Positions 45,701 to 59,800 of a DNA stretch of 64,000 bases are shown here, piece by piece. A program made the position numbers and the translations under genes. Where the stretch lies: the NCBI RefSeq assembly GCF_000247815.1, contig NW_004775881.1, forward strand, positions 85,312-149,311. Direction: 5' to 3'. Each line of letters begins with the position of its first letter. Positions within the stretch are counted from its first letter, which is position 1. The stretch is from Ficedula albicollis. Taxonomy: Eukaryota; Chordata; Aves; Passeriformes; Muscicapidae. The notes beneath the pieces were generated by a model. The model made no database searches, was not told the DNA's origin, and was given only the letters and a program-made list of their open reading frames with translations.

Positions 45701-48700
45701 CAGAGAGACAACAGTTCAATTTAAAGGTTTATTGCTCACTAACATTGTTCATGCTTAAGTAGTGCAAATTTGAATTACAAATCTTAGAATCACTGAGAAA
45801 ATACAAGGCCTTAGGGCCAATTACTTAATAACATGTTTCAATTTTTCTATCAACATACATACACAAAAGACAGAATATGCTGAGAGCAAAGAAACACATA
45901 TATCTCTTGAAAGATCAGTTTTATTAGACTTGCAGCGCCTATTATGACTGGGTAATATGTAACCTAGGGGGGCGGGGCATTAATTGTCTACTGAAGCCCA
46001 AAGAATAAGCTGAAAATTTTCAGCAATTATAATTCATATGCCCTGTGTGTCCGCTGCTAGGGGCTGCCAACGCTACTTGTTTCTATAAATTAGGTCCCAC
46101 AAGTCAGTAAGACACTCCAGAGATGCAAATTACGGGTTTTAATATTTTTACACTTCAATGACTACTGAGAATTTTTACTGCAGATTTGCCTTTATATCCG
46201 GAAGAGAGAAAGAGAAAAACTGGGGCAGGGGGCATGAAGGTTTGCACACCTACCTCTCCTCATCACCATGTTTTCAGGAATTAATTTATTTCCTGAGGGT
46301 ATCATGGATTTGAAGCATTTACTTTCTCCACACACCAGAAAGAACAGGTCACTTTTGATATGACCTCTTCCTAAATCAAGAAAAGTAAGGCTGGACCTGC
46401 TAAACGTGGCCATAAACAGACAAATATTCAGTATTCACAGATATCTAAAACATTCCTTTGTGTGCTCAAATTAAAATGGGCCAGTACTTCAGAAGAGGAA
46501 ACTATTTCCTCTTCACCCACTCAGAAGTTTGGATGACTTCCCAGAAATCTCAAGACTGGCGCAGGGCTTAGCGCTGCGCCTGCAAGACAGCTGCATCTGG
46601 ATACAACCCTTCATGGGAATGCACAAGGCAAACCAAGGAAGACAGGTTGAGCAGATGTAATTAATGGAGGTGGTGCCAGAAAGTGATCCCTGTTAACCAG
46701 ATGCTTCAAAGAAATTCCTCTCAATAAAGCAGCACAGGTCTTTTGGAAGGCTACTTGAGCTGTACGAGCAGATCTCATAGACACCCACGATCACTCACTC
46801 AGCTTAGAACCAAGCTGCCTCCTCTTCTGGGAGGGAATGGCTACAACTCACTGAAGTTTTCTTCCATGATGACCAGCTCTTTATGCAACAAGAAAAGGGA
46901 AGTGGACAAGAAGCTAAAGGAAATTTACATACAGCAAATTAATCTGACAATTAAATTGAATAATCCTAACAAAATCATTACATTCTCTAACCCATATAGG
47001 AGGGGCATGGTGTATCTTGAAAAATATCAATAAACAAACCCCCCAAATGAATCTACTTTTGCAATTTTAATCCATGTAATATTCATATTAATTAGGCACC
47101 AACCAAAGTAGCTGCTGCTATTCTAACTAATTTTCTTTCTAAAGTGAAGAAGCACTCCTATGTATGTGCCCTTAATAAATCTGGATATTAATTGCAATTA
47201 GTGTCAAATTTTCACAGTGCAAAGTGACCTCAACACAGAATGACATTTCAAACATGATGAGAAAAACCAACCATTTCTATGAGAAACAATTTTATATCAT
47301 TAGATGAATCTCAGTCAAAAACAGCAGATACCAAAGATCCTACCATAGGTTAAAAGGATGATGTAGTCTTATTTCTGTAATTTGCAGAATTAGATTTTTT
47401 GTCTGTTACCTATTTCTTGCATCACTGTGAACGGAAATTGCAAATAAGTGGCAAGCATACATGTCTAATAAATAAACAGAAGCTCATTATTTTTTAAAAC
47501 AAAAACATTCCTCCCAAAGGAGAAAGGTGCACAAGCACCTATTCTGAATGCTATTCAAGAGAAGAGAATTAGTACCAACTATGAGAGCTTATCAACTGCA
47601 TGGAGATAATAAAGCAAGTGTAGGCAGTGGAAATTGATTGACATGTACTATTTTAATTCTGAATTTATTATACTTAAAGCTAAGCACACGTGTTTTGAAA
47701 ATCAAGTTTTTTTTTAGCATGATGGCCTATCTGGTTTTCATAGGAAATACAGCCATTTACAGATGATTTTTTGTTTTTTTAAAGGTGGTGTGTGGGCAGA
47801 AAGGACTTCCCAGAACTGTTCGCAGGATAGGCAGAGAGGTAAATGACAGGAACACTGTGGGTGTAAAGAGACAGAAAAGAAAAGAGACAATCTATAAAAA
47901 CTACGTGGGCAGAATAGGCACTAGACAGTAGAGAAATTGTTCGACAGCTTGGTATGTAAAAGGGAAGGCAAAAGAAGGGAAGACTGTGAGGCCATGAAGA
48001 AATTCATGGTAAGAATTCGGTCTGAAATTTCACTAACAAGAATACCATAGGAGAAATGCAAGATGGAATGTAGCAATGCAGTAAATATGTTAAAATTGCA
48101 AACATTCTTGCCAGCTGCTGCTCTTATCATGAGAAGTAATCTTGTGTTAGGGTTTATTAATAGCAGCATGCTTTGGAAGACACTGCCTTTTGTACTTAGA
48201 AAGCACTGCACCATGCAGATTGTCTTAAGGCAACAAAATCTTAACTGTTTAAATATAATAGTGAGTACCTTAACACAGGTACTCCAAATATACCTCTGTG
48301 TTACTTTCTATGTTGTTCTTTTCCAATTTTCAAAACGTAAAATGGTATCACCTACAGCATCCTAGCCTATGAACCATGAACAGTCTTCTGCTTGCAGCAG
48401 CTAACAACACATCATGTTTCTTTTCCTATTTCATCTTCTGTCTTTCATCTCTACAAGCAGTAAACTCTTTGTGCAGGGACAATTTTGCATACAGCATTAT
48501 CAGGCTTATTATATTATATATAATATATTATAGTAAGAATAATGTTTGCAAATTACACTATGCTTTTTAAACCCATGTCTCTATACATAAATGGGGCATC
48601 TAAATCATGAGGAAAGATGCCACATTATACCACCTAGGATCGATATGCTGCAACTGCTTACCATCATTGTACACTAGCTACATTATAAATTTAGAAATGC

Positions 48701-51700
48701 AATTTTAGAAATTCCACAGGAATTTAAAACATATTAAAACACCTTAAAACATATAATAAAACATCATAAATTAAAATATCTGGTCCTAATTTCCTTGTGT
48801 TTACATATTACAGATTCATTTAAATAGTTTTTTACCTACCTGTATCTTCTGAAGTTGCCTCTTTGTCACAATTTACAAATAAAATTCTATTTACTACCTT
48901 GCATATGCAAAGCCATGCACCAAATACAAACTTAATAAACTATCAGAAATAATGAACCATCTGAAACAGACATGACAGAAAGAAGCATCTTTCACCAAAT
49001 AAAACACAAAATTTTACTACCTTTGCTACATTATTATATTATTTCCTTAAAAAAAAAGTTTCCCTAGCTAACAAAGAAGTTTAATACATTAGAATTTACC
49101 AAGTCTTATGAATGTCTTTGATGCAACATATAAAGTAAGCTGGGCTAAGGAAGTACTGCTAAACACAGAGAATTCATAAGGGAAGAACATTTCTAGAAAA
49201 ATGTACTTAGACTTCTATTATCATTTATGTATTTTAACTTATTCTCCTTCTTGCTTTGTCAATTAGTTTAGGGTCAGCAGAATTTTGGCTGTCCTTCAAT
49301 ATATTAGAATATGATCTACAAAACAAATAAAAAACATCACACACAAATCTTACTTGCCTATTACTTCCAAGTGTTACAGTAGCAGCAGAATTATTAAAAA
49401 CAGGTTTACTGTATTGCCTTCTTGCACAGCATCAATGTTTTCATATGACATATATAAAAAGCACTTCTATTTCACAAGCATAAAATATTTGTAGTGTATC
49501 AAAAATGCGCTACAGGTTGTAACTATTATCTGATCTTTAAAGAAAAATCATGGCTGTACTCCATAGACTGTATCTTTCAGTACTAAAATCATGTCCATGT
49601 GAGGAGCAAGTAACTAGAGACATTTTTCTGAAATGTGATCCAACTATACATGACTACACAAATGATATGCAACCATCTCAAACCTTTTACCAAGAAATTT
49701 TGCAATCAAACTAGTTACTCAAAACATACTTTAAGGAACAGAACAAACTAAAAGTACAGGGTTCCTTGAATAAAAATAAATAAATAAAGGGAAAAGTCAT
49801 GTCAATTCCAGTGCTTTTTTTCCTTGCCTTTTCAAAAAAACGAGCAACATTATAAAATACCTGAGCAGCATTTAGAAAGATACTGCTGATGTTCCTATGA
49901 AAGCCTGTATTTTCAAACATGGTAAATAAAGAGGCCCACTTTTAACAGAATATGAATATCAATGAGAAGCTGTAGGGAGAAAGCAGAATTACCAGTCCAA
50001 AACTAGGTGAAGGGAGAGTGAGATAGAGTAGACCAGAGCCACAGACAGAATTTGAAAAAGAAAAACACAGGCCAAGCAGTGAGTCTAGGAATGAAATGGG
50101 ATTGCTGCTCTGAGGAGTGGAGCTATCCAAACTGACAAAATCATCATTCACTGACAGAAAGGGTTCATGACACAAAGAACGACAGTCAATCTGTTGTGGT
50201 AAGTGGCAGAGATCCAAGAGCAAGATGCTAAGGCTACAACCTTGCCTATGACTTGTCTGAGTGTCATTCTAGTTCGGTTTGACTTCCACTTAAAATCAGG
50301 GGAACACCAGAACAAAAATCACCAGCTAAAAATAATCTGCCCTCTTTGTGTTTCTGTACTAAGAATAGTCATGACAGAGCAGAGCAATATTTTCATCACA
50401 AAGGATTCTTACCCTATACCTGAAAAAGATCTGTTCAGGAAATTAAAGTGCCTTCATTTGCTGCAGAAGGACAAAAAGCATTTACCTAGTGATAGAAGGG
50501 ACTGCAAAACGAGAAAAGGGAGATTCATAGTTAAAGCAATTAGGTTTCAAAGCAATACATTAACTATTTAATTACACATTTCATGAGTTCCCCTCTGGCA
50601 TGATCAATCAGCAAAGAGGCAGTGGGTCAGTTTATGGCATCACTGTTGTCATCCATTCCCTCTTCTGCTGGATGCTCTAACCTCCACAATTTGAGACAAC
50701 AAAACAGATGGACTTTAAGCAGGTAAAGACCTTCTACAAAGTCAACCCAGCATGTTTGATTAGCTCAAAGAGCATGACAATAAAAGCTTCTAAACACATT
50801 GAAACAATTGGGCACAAGGGAGTAAAATCCCAAAGGAAACCTTTCTTCTAACACCTCCTGAAGGGAAGGGACTGGCTGCAGAATCATCATAGCATGATTT
50901 AACATCTGCACTCCTGCAGTTTGTAACAGACAGCACTGCTCATTGCAAGAGGAAATGGAAGTTTCAAATGCGTCAGAACTACAAAGAAAAGCATTTCAGC
51001 TAGTATTAAATATAAATGAGTTTCCAATTGCTGCTTTTATCTTGGCCAGATAGGTAGAACAATTTAAATAATAGTGTTTCTCAAAGAGTCAATATAGTGA
51101 CAGAGGATCCCTGAATATTCTGAAAAAGCGATTTTTGGGAGTGGTATGATGTGTTGCACTGCAGGTTTGAAAACAAACTAACACCACCCACCCCCCACCA
51201 AACAACACAAACTCAAGCAAGTTCTCCAGCTGTTTTCGACCCACCAGGCTGAACTAGATATGCATAGGTTACCCATCAATTTTATTTTTTCCAGGGGATA
51301 CAGGAAACAGCTGTTTGAACAACAAACTGAGTGCTTCCTCCTACAAATGGCTATCTTAAGCCCAGAGGTTCTCTAACACCCCAGAGAAGGGCAGGGCTAG
51401 AGAGAAGCCTATTTCTGCCTGTATCTCATTCTACAAAGCCATAAAAACTGGCTACATCTGACTGTAGGCACAGTTTAAAAGACAGATTTAATTAAGGCTT
51501 GGTAGAATTCTTGCGAGCATTGCCTGGGAGATCACAAGACACTTTAGCTGAGCCAGGTTGAATCATCCCACCTTGAGCTGACTAGAGAACTGAGGATCTG
51601 TACACTTCTTTCCATTTTTGTAAAACCTGTATTATTCCCTCTCAAGTACAATACAGTGCAAGTTTGTTTGCAAACAAAATGAAAGAGAGAATTGCAGAAA

Positions 51701-54700
51701 GAAGCATTAAAAGGGTGTAGAATTTAATTTTTAGACTCTCGCTGTTCCATATTGATAAAATAGGTAACATATTGCTTTTTCTTCAAGGCCACCACTTCGC
51801 ACACAAAAAACATTTCTTTCCCTTGTGAGAGTAGATGAAGGCATGGGAAAAGCAGATTCAGAGTAGAGACAGTGCATGTATGTAAAAAAGAAAAGAAAAA
51901 AAGAAGACAAAGTTAATTATCCAAGTCTGTTTATCTTCTAAAGGCATGACCCTCTAGGCAGAATGTTACAGAAGACTTAGCCTTCCTCATTTCTCCAACT
52001 ATTGAGTATTGCTTCCTTTCCTCTCAAAACCATCTTCCTTTTCAGTAAACTTCCCTCTACTGAATTTTGAAGTATTTCTGGTTTATTCCAAAGATTTTCC
52101 AAAACTGAAACACCAAAATCATTAAAAATGTGGAAAAAAACCAATATAAAATATGAATTTAACAATGAAAAGTAAAATATCTAGAAGATAGGCTTTATTG
52201 TGAATATTTGGAAATCCAGAGCAATGGACACATCACTTTATGAAAAAGAAATATAGGTCAAGAATAAACTTCCTGTTAAGTATCAACTGATCAGTCCATA
52301 ATCTGTACTTCTCTGATAAATTTTCTAACAAAATCAAGAGAAATTGAAGTAAAGGCTAAACCAGCTTTGAAAGAAAGCTATTTCTGACAGCCATTTAAAG
52401 AGATATCTTAACACCAGAGGTCATAATGCAAGTTCCCTACCACAAAATACAGAAACAAAAATTCTCTTGTAGAAGATGCAAGCATTTGGGAGCGCTCTGA
52501 TTCGTTCAGTGACAGACTCTGAAGGCTACCTTTAGTTTTACATTAGAAAACTGTACACATATACATTATATATGCGCACACACACATGCACATTTTCACA
52601 TATTTTTTTTCTTTGTGCTCTTCTGTCAGTCTCTTCTTACCAAATGGTGAGAAATTCTGAGGGAAATTACTTACTTTTTGTTTAAGGGGAAAATAGATTA
52701 GTGCTTTTTTACATTATCCAGAACCTTATCCAAAGTCATCTGCAGTACAGGGAAATATAAAAGGGCAGATATATAACTTCAGAGAAAGCTAAACAGTCTT
52801 TTGTCCATTAAGTAACTCCTTACTGTCATCCATGATATCAAGTGCTGTATTCAAGCAGGAAATACGATTTAATGTGGAAAAATTCAGGACTACATTTCCC
52901 TGAAAAACTGAATGTACGGACAATCAATGGTTGAACAGTTGGCACAAACATATACATAGATTTGATGGACAGTGAAAAGACTGATTTAGTTATTTTAACA
53001 CAGAAACTAAGGGATAAAGAAACAAGTCCAAATAAGTGAAGCTGTTGATGCGTATAAGTCACATCAATGTTTTAAATCCACTACTAGAATACCTGTCAAC
53101 CAGAGGAAGGAAAAGGAACTGGAGTTTCCTTCCAAGTGCTCTACTCCACAAATGCATAAAGAAATGGATGCTCTTTTACATGAAGAACATGGGCTGGTAA
53201 AAAGTAATGCTTGAAATCCTTTACCTTGTCTTCACTTAAAATACAAATACATTCTACAGACAGAAACATTTCATTGATGAACTAAACTGATGAATTGCCA
53301 AAATTTGGTTGGATGTATTTTAAGAGTGAAATATACACACATACAGGAAAACTATTCTCATAAAATCATAGAGTATAACAGAATCTTTGGTGTTTCTGAG
53401 ATTACAGGCATTGAAAATGAATACATTTATTATCTTGATTTTTCCAGCTTGGAATACCACAGGGTGCATACTGAAACCCCTGTTTTATAACAATTCAGTG
53501 CTACTTTAATCCACTTGAAATGAAGGAACACTGCAAGTGAACAAGTTACTCTCACAAATTCTCCAGCTTATTAGCACTTCTTAAAAAGATCCGTTCAATG
53601 TGATGAAATTGTTATACAGCAAACTTCAAGAGGATATTTCAAGACAATTCAAGAGCAAATTTCAGGGAAAAAAACCTTGGAAAGATAAAGAGGAAAGAAG
53701 TCTATTTGTTAAACATAGCTTTTCAAAGAGTTGAAAATTACAAGACTTCAGAAAGAAAAATACTTCTGTTAGTGGTTTAAGAGCATTACAAAGGAGAAAT
53801 TGCATACTTAATAAAGAGAACAATTTTTTGGTCTGGAATTATTTCTGGAAGTATTTACCATGGCAAACAAAACACAGCACTTGATTTTGGAATACACGTG
53901 ACATACCTGACTATGCTGTATCATTTATCAGCTACAGTTACATCACACCAAAGAGCTAAATTATATCTAATACTTGAAGTGTGTATCAGCTAAAATTCAT
54001 TCTTTACTTTATACTGCAAAACCTACTCCAGTGCCTACAAAAGATGTGTCAAAGGCCAAAGAGGGCCGCAGCTATGTCTACATTTGGTGATAGTGCATCT
54101 GTGTTTTCCTTGACAGTTTTGTAGGAATACATAGGTTAACTGTGTGAGTACAGTACTTTTCTAGCTGTGCACTAAAGTTATCCTCAAGTGCTACACAAAG
54201 AATGTTAAGTAATACTATTTTTAACTGGATTCAGATTAGTGGTATTGCAGACAAGTGTTTTAACTACTTGAGCAAACGGACAAAATGGAAAACGGCAAAC
54301 TGCTAAGTCCTGTGACCATTCATAGTGCACCTCCTGAGAGAAGCCCAGTATAACCAATGCAGAAGATGCTATGAACTGTCAGCACTCATAATGGAAGTAT
54401 TTTTACTCTTAAACATCACAGAACAATTTTAAAGATGCTTTGTTAGGTCTGATACACAATTAAGGAGGGGAAGAAATTAGTTCAAACAAGAAGAAGGTCA
54501 ATATTAAGGTCAGGTCAATGTCTAAATGACCCAATTGTACACTTGCCCAAAAACAGGTGACATTGATATATTACCAAATCAATAACCTGGAATAAAAAGG
54601 ACAGCTCGTGTTCTAAAAAACATCAAACTTAGTTCTGAAAATGAAGTACTAAATAATTCAATGCATTACTTATTAAATAAAAAGTAGATTTAAAAAAAAA

Positions 54701-55696
54701 ACCAAAAACCTAGAAGTTGCATGAAGTAAAGACTTTGTGTCAAAACTCCTATTCTGCATAAAAATACTTTTTTGGTTGTTGTTATGTTTACTAAAAGAAT
54801 AAATCTAGAAAAGAGAAGTATTTACTCTCTCATCTCTTGATATGAAGAATTAGATTGGGTTTTAATATTAGATTTTTTCAACATGCAGATCTTGTATGCA
54901 AGCTCTGTGTTTTGGCATGGAAGGAACCCAATATGGTCATTGCTCGGAGTTACATCCAGGCTTTGAGTGTTGAAAGGCATGGGACTAAAGGTAGAGCTCT
55001 CATATTTTCCACTATCAGCAGCCATCACACTGAGAATTATTAGTTTCAGAATACAAGATAAATAGATTGAGGAAAGCTTAACTGGTAAAAAATACATTTA
55101 CTAAATTTTATCCTTAGTCCTAATGTTAAAAGAAAAGTAGATGCTGAACAGCTTTCTACTAGAACTACAACATTAAACTGACAGATTGAGTGGGGTGTAG
55201 GACAGGACAAATGAGATAATTATGGTCATTTTGGAACAGTGCAAAATCTTGATAAAATTGCCTTCAATTTTGGTAAGTTTGTTTTGGGGTTTTTTTGCAC
55301 CTGTGATAAGTTAATGTATGATTATATTTCTCATTACAGAAAATACACACATAACATATCAGCATTCAAGTTCCAAAAGTACACCATACTTACATAGCCA
55401 TGAAAATACTTCTCAAATATATCTACTAAACTCATCTTCCACACTGTTTACTATGTTTTTTCCAAGACAAAGGAACTAAAACTATCCAAACATATTCCAA
55501 AAGCTTATTTTCAAACAAACAGTTCCCAAATCATATAAAAAAATTAAAATACTCTATTAAAATACAGAAACTTACTTTAACACTTTCAATATTACGAAAT
55601 GTTCCTATTCTATGTTCAGCAAAAACATATGCATAATATCTAATTTCAGAAAAAATACTTTTCGGAAATGTACATGATCCAATATTAAATAGTTGC

Positions 55697-55705
55697 GTGT
55701 GTGTG

Positions 55706-55738
<33 letters not shown>
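55697..55738. repeat. (TG)n(TA)n(TG)n microsatellite
   Basis: About 11 bases of TG alternate, then about 16 of TA, then about 17 of TG. The alternating purine-pyrimidine tract is 42 bases long. Confidence 0.93.
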
Positions 55739-56690
55739 TCTAAATTTTGCATTGTTGCAGATTGGCATTGAGTCACTGCCTTCAATGCATGCCATGTACT
55801 TTTTACATATAAGAAACATTTTAAGATATTCCAAACAACATAGTATGAAAAAATCAAACCTCCTAGGGTGATCTTGACAAATTTAAATTTTGTCTGTGAT
55901 TTAACTAAGTTTGCTAAAAAGTAGTAAGTTGACATTCAAAGAAAGCCAGCATGTCTACAAAAGGTGAGCTAGATTTTAAAACGTGCATCGATAAACTGAA
56001 ACAGTATTTATTCAGCAGCAAGAGAAAACTCATGTAATGTATTTTAAGAGCCACATAATTCATACAGTTCCTGAAGCTGTAGTATAAGACCCGTGCTAGT
56101 TTGTCAGGCTAGGATTGTCTATATATAAACTGTATCGCAACCTCCACATAGTAACATGCTATTTTTATTTTATGTAACAGCAAAAAACATTATCTCCTTT
56201 ACTCAGTTACAAAAGTATTAAAATTGTATTTCAATAATTCTTACTAAAAATGTTTAAATATTGATTAGTTTAACAGTTCTAAATTCTCTAATTTAATATC
56301 CTACAAGTCACATATGCCACTTCAATTCAGAGCTGAGTTCAATGAATTATACCCCAAACTATCTTCATGACCTAAAAGACTGAATAACAGCAAAATACAC
56401 ATTTATGAGTGCACCTATTTTGTACAGCATTTGTTTCCACCTACACAGTTTACAACTATAAGAGAATCACTGACATGTTCCTTTAAATGAGTAATAGCTT
56501 AGACAATATGTACAGATTTTAATTAAATTAAAGCACAAGAATTGATGAAATAAATTACCAAAGAGCTCCTCTACAGCACTCTAAATGAATAACACACAAG
56601 TACTTCCTCATGGAATGAATGCACTATGACAAAGCACTGAGCTCCAAGCCAAGTGATGAAAATCCAGGTTTTAAAGACTTTTACACTTAC

Positions 56691-56837
56691 CCGCCTATGG
56701 CAGAAGGGCAAGCCCTGTGCAATGAGGCTGATGCTAAATATCTTCATCACAGTTTGGTGTGGTAGAGGTTCTTTGGCACTTTTAAGATCAACAGGAACCA
56801 AGCCATGGTTGATGGCAGTTTTCCCAGGTTTGGACAT
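56691..56837 (-). CDS. FBXW7: FBXW7 gamma-isoform first coding exon
   Basis: This 49-codon exon encodes the gamma-specific N-terminus of FBXW7, the substrate-recognition subunit of the SCF ubiquitin ligase that marks phosphorylated cyclin E, MYC, Notch and JUN for degradation. It starts MSKPGK, continues through NHGLVPVDLKSAKEPLPHQT and ends GLPFCHRR, close to the human gamma N-terminus as I recall it, with a few substitutions near residues 7-9, 38 and 47. The start is well supported: an in-frame TGA lies seven codons upstream and there is no other ATG between. The exon ends CGG followed by a consensus donor, GTAAGTG (56684-56690). It ends in phase 0, which fits joining to the ATG of the shared exon at 7043. 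Gamma is known to be nucleolar. A plausible acceptor, ending TTCTTGCAG, lies just upstream near 56870, so a separate 5' UTR exon is possible. Confidence 0.96.
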
Positions 56838-59800
56838 TTTATTGTTCCTACTTTGTCAAGTCTACTAATACTGCAAGAACATTGCAAAAAAATTTTGCTT
56901 TAAGGTTCCATTTATTTATTTTTTTTTAAGCTTCTGACTGGTGAATCAGCTCCCCACAGCCTGCTGCCTTTGTGTCTCAACCTTCTCCTGCCAAGTGTCC
57001 TGACCTGTCTGCTGCTCACTGAAGTGCAAGCTATCCTAGTATAGACAGGAATTAAACCACCAAGGGGCAGGCAGACTGCTCCTGTCAGTCAAACAGCTGG
57101 TGGACCTCCCCTGCAATGTCAGTAGAGCCTTTCTCCAAAAAGGGATCTGCAGATTGAAAAAGAAGAAAATCATGACTGCCTGGAGTTTTAATAAGCACAG
57201 TCACTTACACCTGCACTTTACAGTAAGAATTTTCTTTTAATTTCTTTTTTTGTTTAAACAAGTTGGTATTACTCTTACAGAAGGAGAATACAAGGAGATT
57301 GTAACCTTCAGAGGGTAACAGTGTTGCTGCAGGATCAATTCTATCACTCCTGGAGCAGATTTCTTCCAAACTGTCAATACAATTAAATAAAAAACTGATC
57401 TGGACTCAGCTGTTCCTCAACCATGGTCACTAAAAATGTAATCTATTGTCCAAAAGTTTAAAAAGGAATAAAAATGGATTTTAAAAATTAAAAAAAAAAA
57501 TTAGTGTCTCCTAAAAATTGGTACAAAACTAGCTCATTTAATAAAAGTAGGTGCTATATTGTGATTTTTAATTCCTTCCTCCTGGACTTCATTATTTATG
57601 TACAGGTACTCCAGTCTGCATCTCTTCCTCTCTCCCTGCAACCATAGGGGAAGAAACATCCGAGTGGCTTTTCCTCTAAGGATGCAATGGTACAGTAGTT
57701 TTCCCTCTTCTGGCCAACTCATTTCCCATGAGTTTGGGTACCAGTTTGCTCAGACCTATCCATCACACCGTGGAAAGTAGTTGGGCCCTTTCTCCAAGAA
57801 CATAGCATCTCTTAAAGGATTTGGGGAGAGGTCTGCCTGCCCTTAGCAACAAACCCAAGGCCCATTTTTTAGGAAAAAAGTTATTACTCCGCTGAACAAA
57901 GCTACAAAGCAATGTCTACTACTCAGATTTTTCACAATTAGTTTACTTCCATTTTAAATAATTTCTTGATCAGATTAGTTTTCCTAAAATGTCTCCATAT
58001 GTTCCCACAATGCCCTTTCTGGTGCCTGTACTTGGACGTTCTTCTTAAAAACATATTCACATTTTGAAAACATTTTTGAGCAAAGAAACAAAAGCCTGTG
58101 AAAATATCTTATGAAGCTGTGGATAAGGGATGCAGAAAACCATCAAAGCTCTTGCACAGAGTCAGTACAATCCAAAACACAGCGAATAAATGACCATTAA
58201 GAAATCTTACAAGTCTCTTTATGCACAAACCAGCAAAGATAATTAACTATATAATTATGTGAGGGCAAAAGAGGAAGTGCAGAAATGCTTTAATGCTTGG
58301 AGCACAGCAATGTAACTTGACAAAAGACAGCATTAAAATATGACTGTATCAGCATTTCCACTTAGCCCTTTGTTTCCCCTTCAAAAAAACAAGCTGTAAT
58401 CATGTCTCATTTGCATATTGAGGGCCTCCCTGACCAAGCATTTGCACGTGGAAAGTTTTTTATGGGGAAAAAAAAAGAATAAAAAAAATATATAAAAGTC
58501 CCTAACATTTAATTGAGAGTATAAATAAATTACAGTAAGCACCTACTTATAACACAGTATTTTTCTCGGACAAACAAGACAATCCTTATTTCTTTACAGA
58601 TGTTGCATGCAGAAAAACTGTGACAGAATGCTGGGTAGCACGGTATTTTCTTGAACAAATGACTGGTTTTTTTTCTTTTCATGCATCCCATTCTGATGTT
58701 ATTCAAAAGCACATTTAGACATCCATTTTCTTTTAAAGGACTCTTTACATTTCCTGGTTTATACTTCCTGCTAGAACTCCAAGGAACAGTTTACCGTTAG
58801 CCTGTACGCAACACTAATGGCATTAGTTTATAACTTCATTCTGAATTATTTCATATTTTCTACAAGTACTAGGCTTTCACTTGACTGGACTGCTTCAGAA
58901 TAAGTGTCTCAGAATCTTGGCTTTATTCAAATAAGAAAATTTCACTGAAGTACTCCAAAGAGGGGAAAGAGCAGCATTTTCTTTTTAATTTGAATAACTA
59001 AAGTGAAGAACAGAACCAAAAGCTTGAAAGAGATCAATTCACAAGCCCTATTGATGTGTCATTCAAAAAGAAGCAATAGATCAGTTTTCCATTTTTGATG
59101 AACTAGTCACCATCTCAGTTGTTCCAACAAAGTGTGAAGTTTACCAAAATGTAAACATAATATAAACATAATTTAAAATCAGATTAATTATAAACATAAT
59201 TTAAGATCAGACCAGGATCAGATAGAACACTCTGTATAAAGCAAGCCTTACTTTCTCCTTTAATAAATACTTAATATTTCGTTTGCATACAGAATTGCTG
59301 AACAGAAACTGCTGAACTAAACTCAGTTTTAAGATTATTTCATTGCACAATTGCTGAAAGAATTTAACAGTGTGTGAGACCACCAGCTGTTACTATTTGA
59401 TACAAGAGCCTAGCATCTTACTACTTTACAGGCTTACCCCCCACCTTTAAAAAAAAAAAATATTAGTTCATAACATGAGTGCAAAATAGGAACATAACTT
59501 GGCGCGTTTACAGATTTACATACAACTGGGGAGTAAACAAGACTCTAGCATTGCATTCTCCAGTTCCAGTCACAGGTTATTCTCACACTGAAAACACAAA
59601 ATTCGGGATTGTCAGCCCTTCTTCTTTTGTGATTTGAGATAAAGTCCCAGTGGTACATTGTTTTTTCCCCAGGAACTCCAAAGTATTCTAGAGTAATTCC
59701 AAAGGGACACACTTCTAGCTGGAAAAAAAGGATCATGGTTGTAATTAGTGTAGTCCCCTTTTAGCAGATAAAGCCACCACACAATACACTTTTTTTTGGT

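Larger units (their letters stand above)
40263..56690 (-). other. FBXW7: Proximal part of the gamma intron, non-coding
   Basis: This is 16 kb of AT-rich intron ending at the gamma donor. It contains a 9-bp tandem repeat (42743-42784), a GC-rich hairpin (46558-46580), a TG/TA/TG microsatellite (55697-55738), an AT palindrome near 48505-48535, and two TAAT-rich stretches (45945-46160 and 47060-47210) that look like conserved regulatory elements. No exon or RNA gene was recognised. Confidence 0.65.

Noticed and set aside
50203..50571. Plus-strand 122-codon frame
   Set aside because: No known family, antisense to the gene, and overlaps another long frame on the opposite strand at its start. Judged chance.
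56571..56690. Continuation of the gamma open frame past the donor (VSVKVFKTWIF and on)
   Set aside because: The family sequence breaks exactly at a consensus GTAAGT donor, and the known protein continues with MKRK. The rest is read-through into intron.
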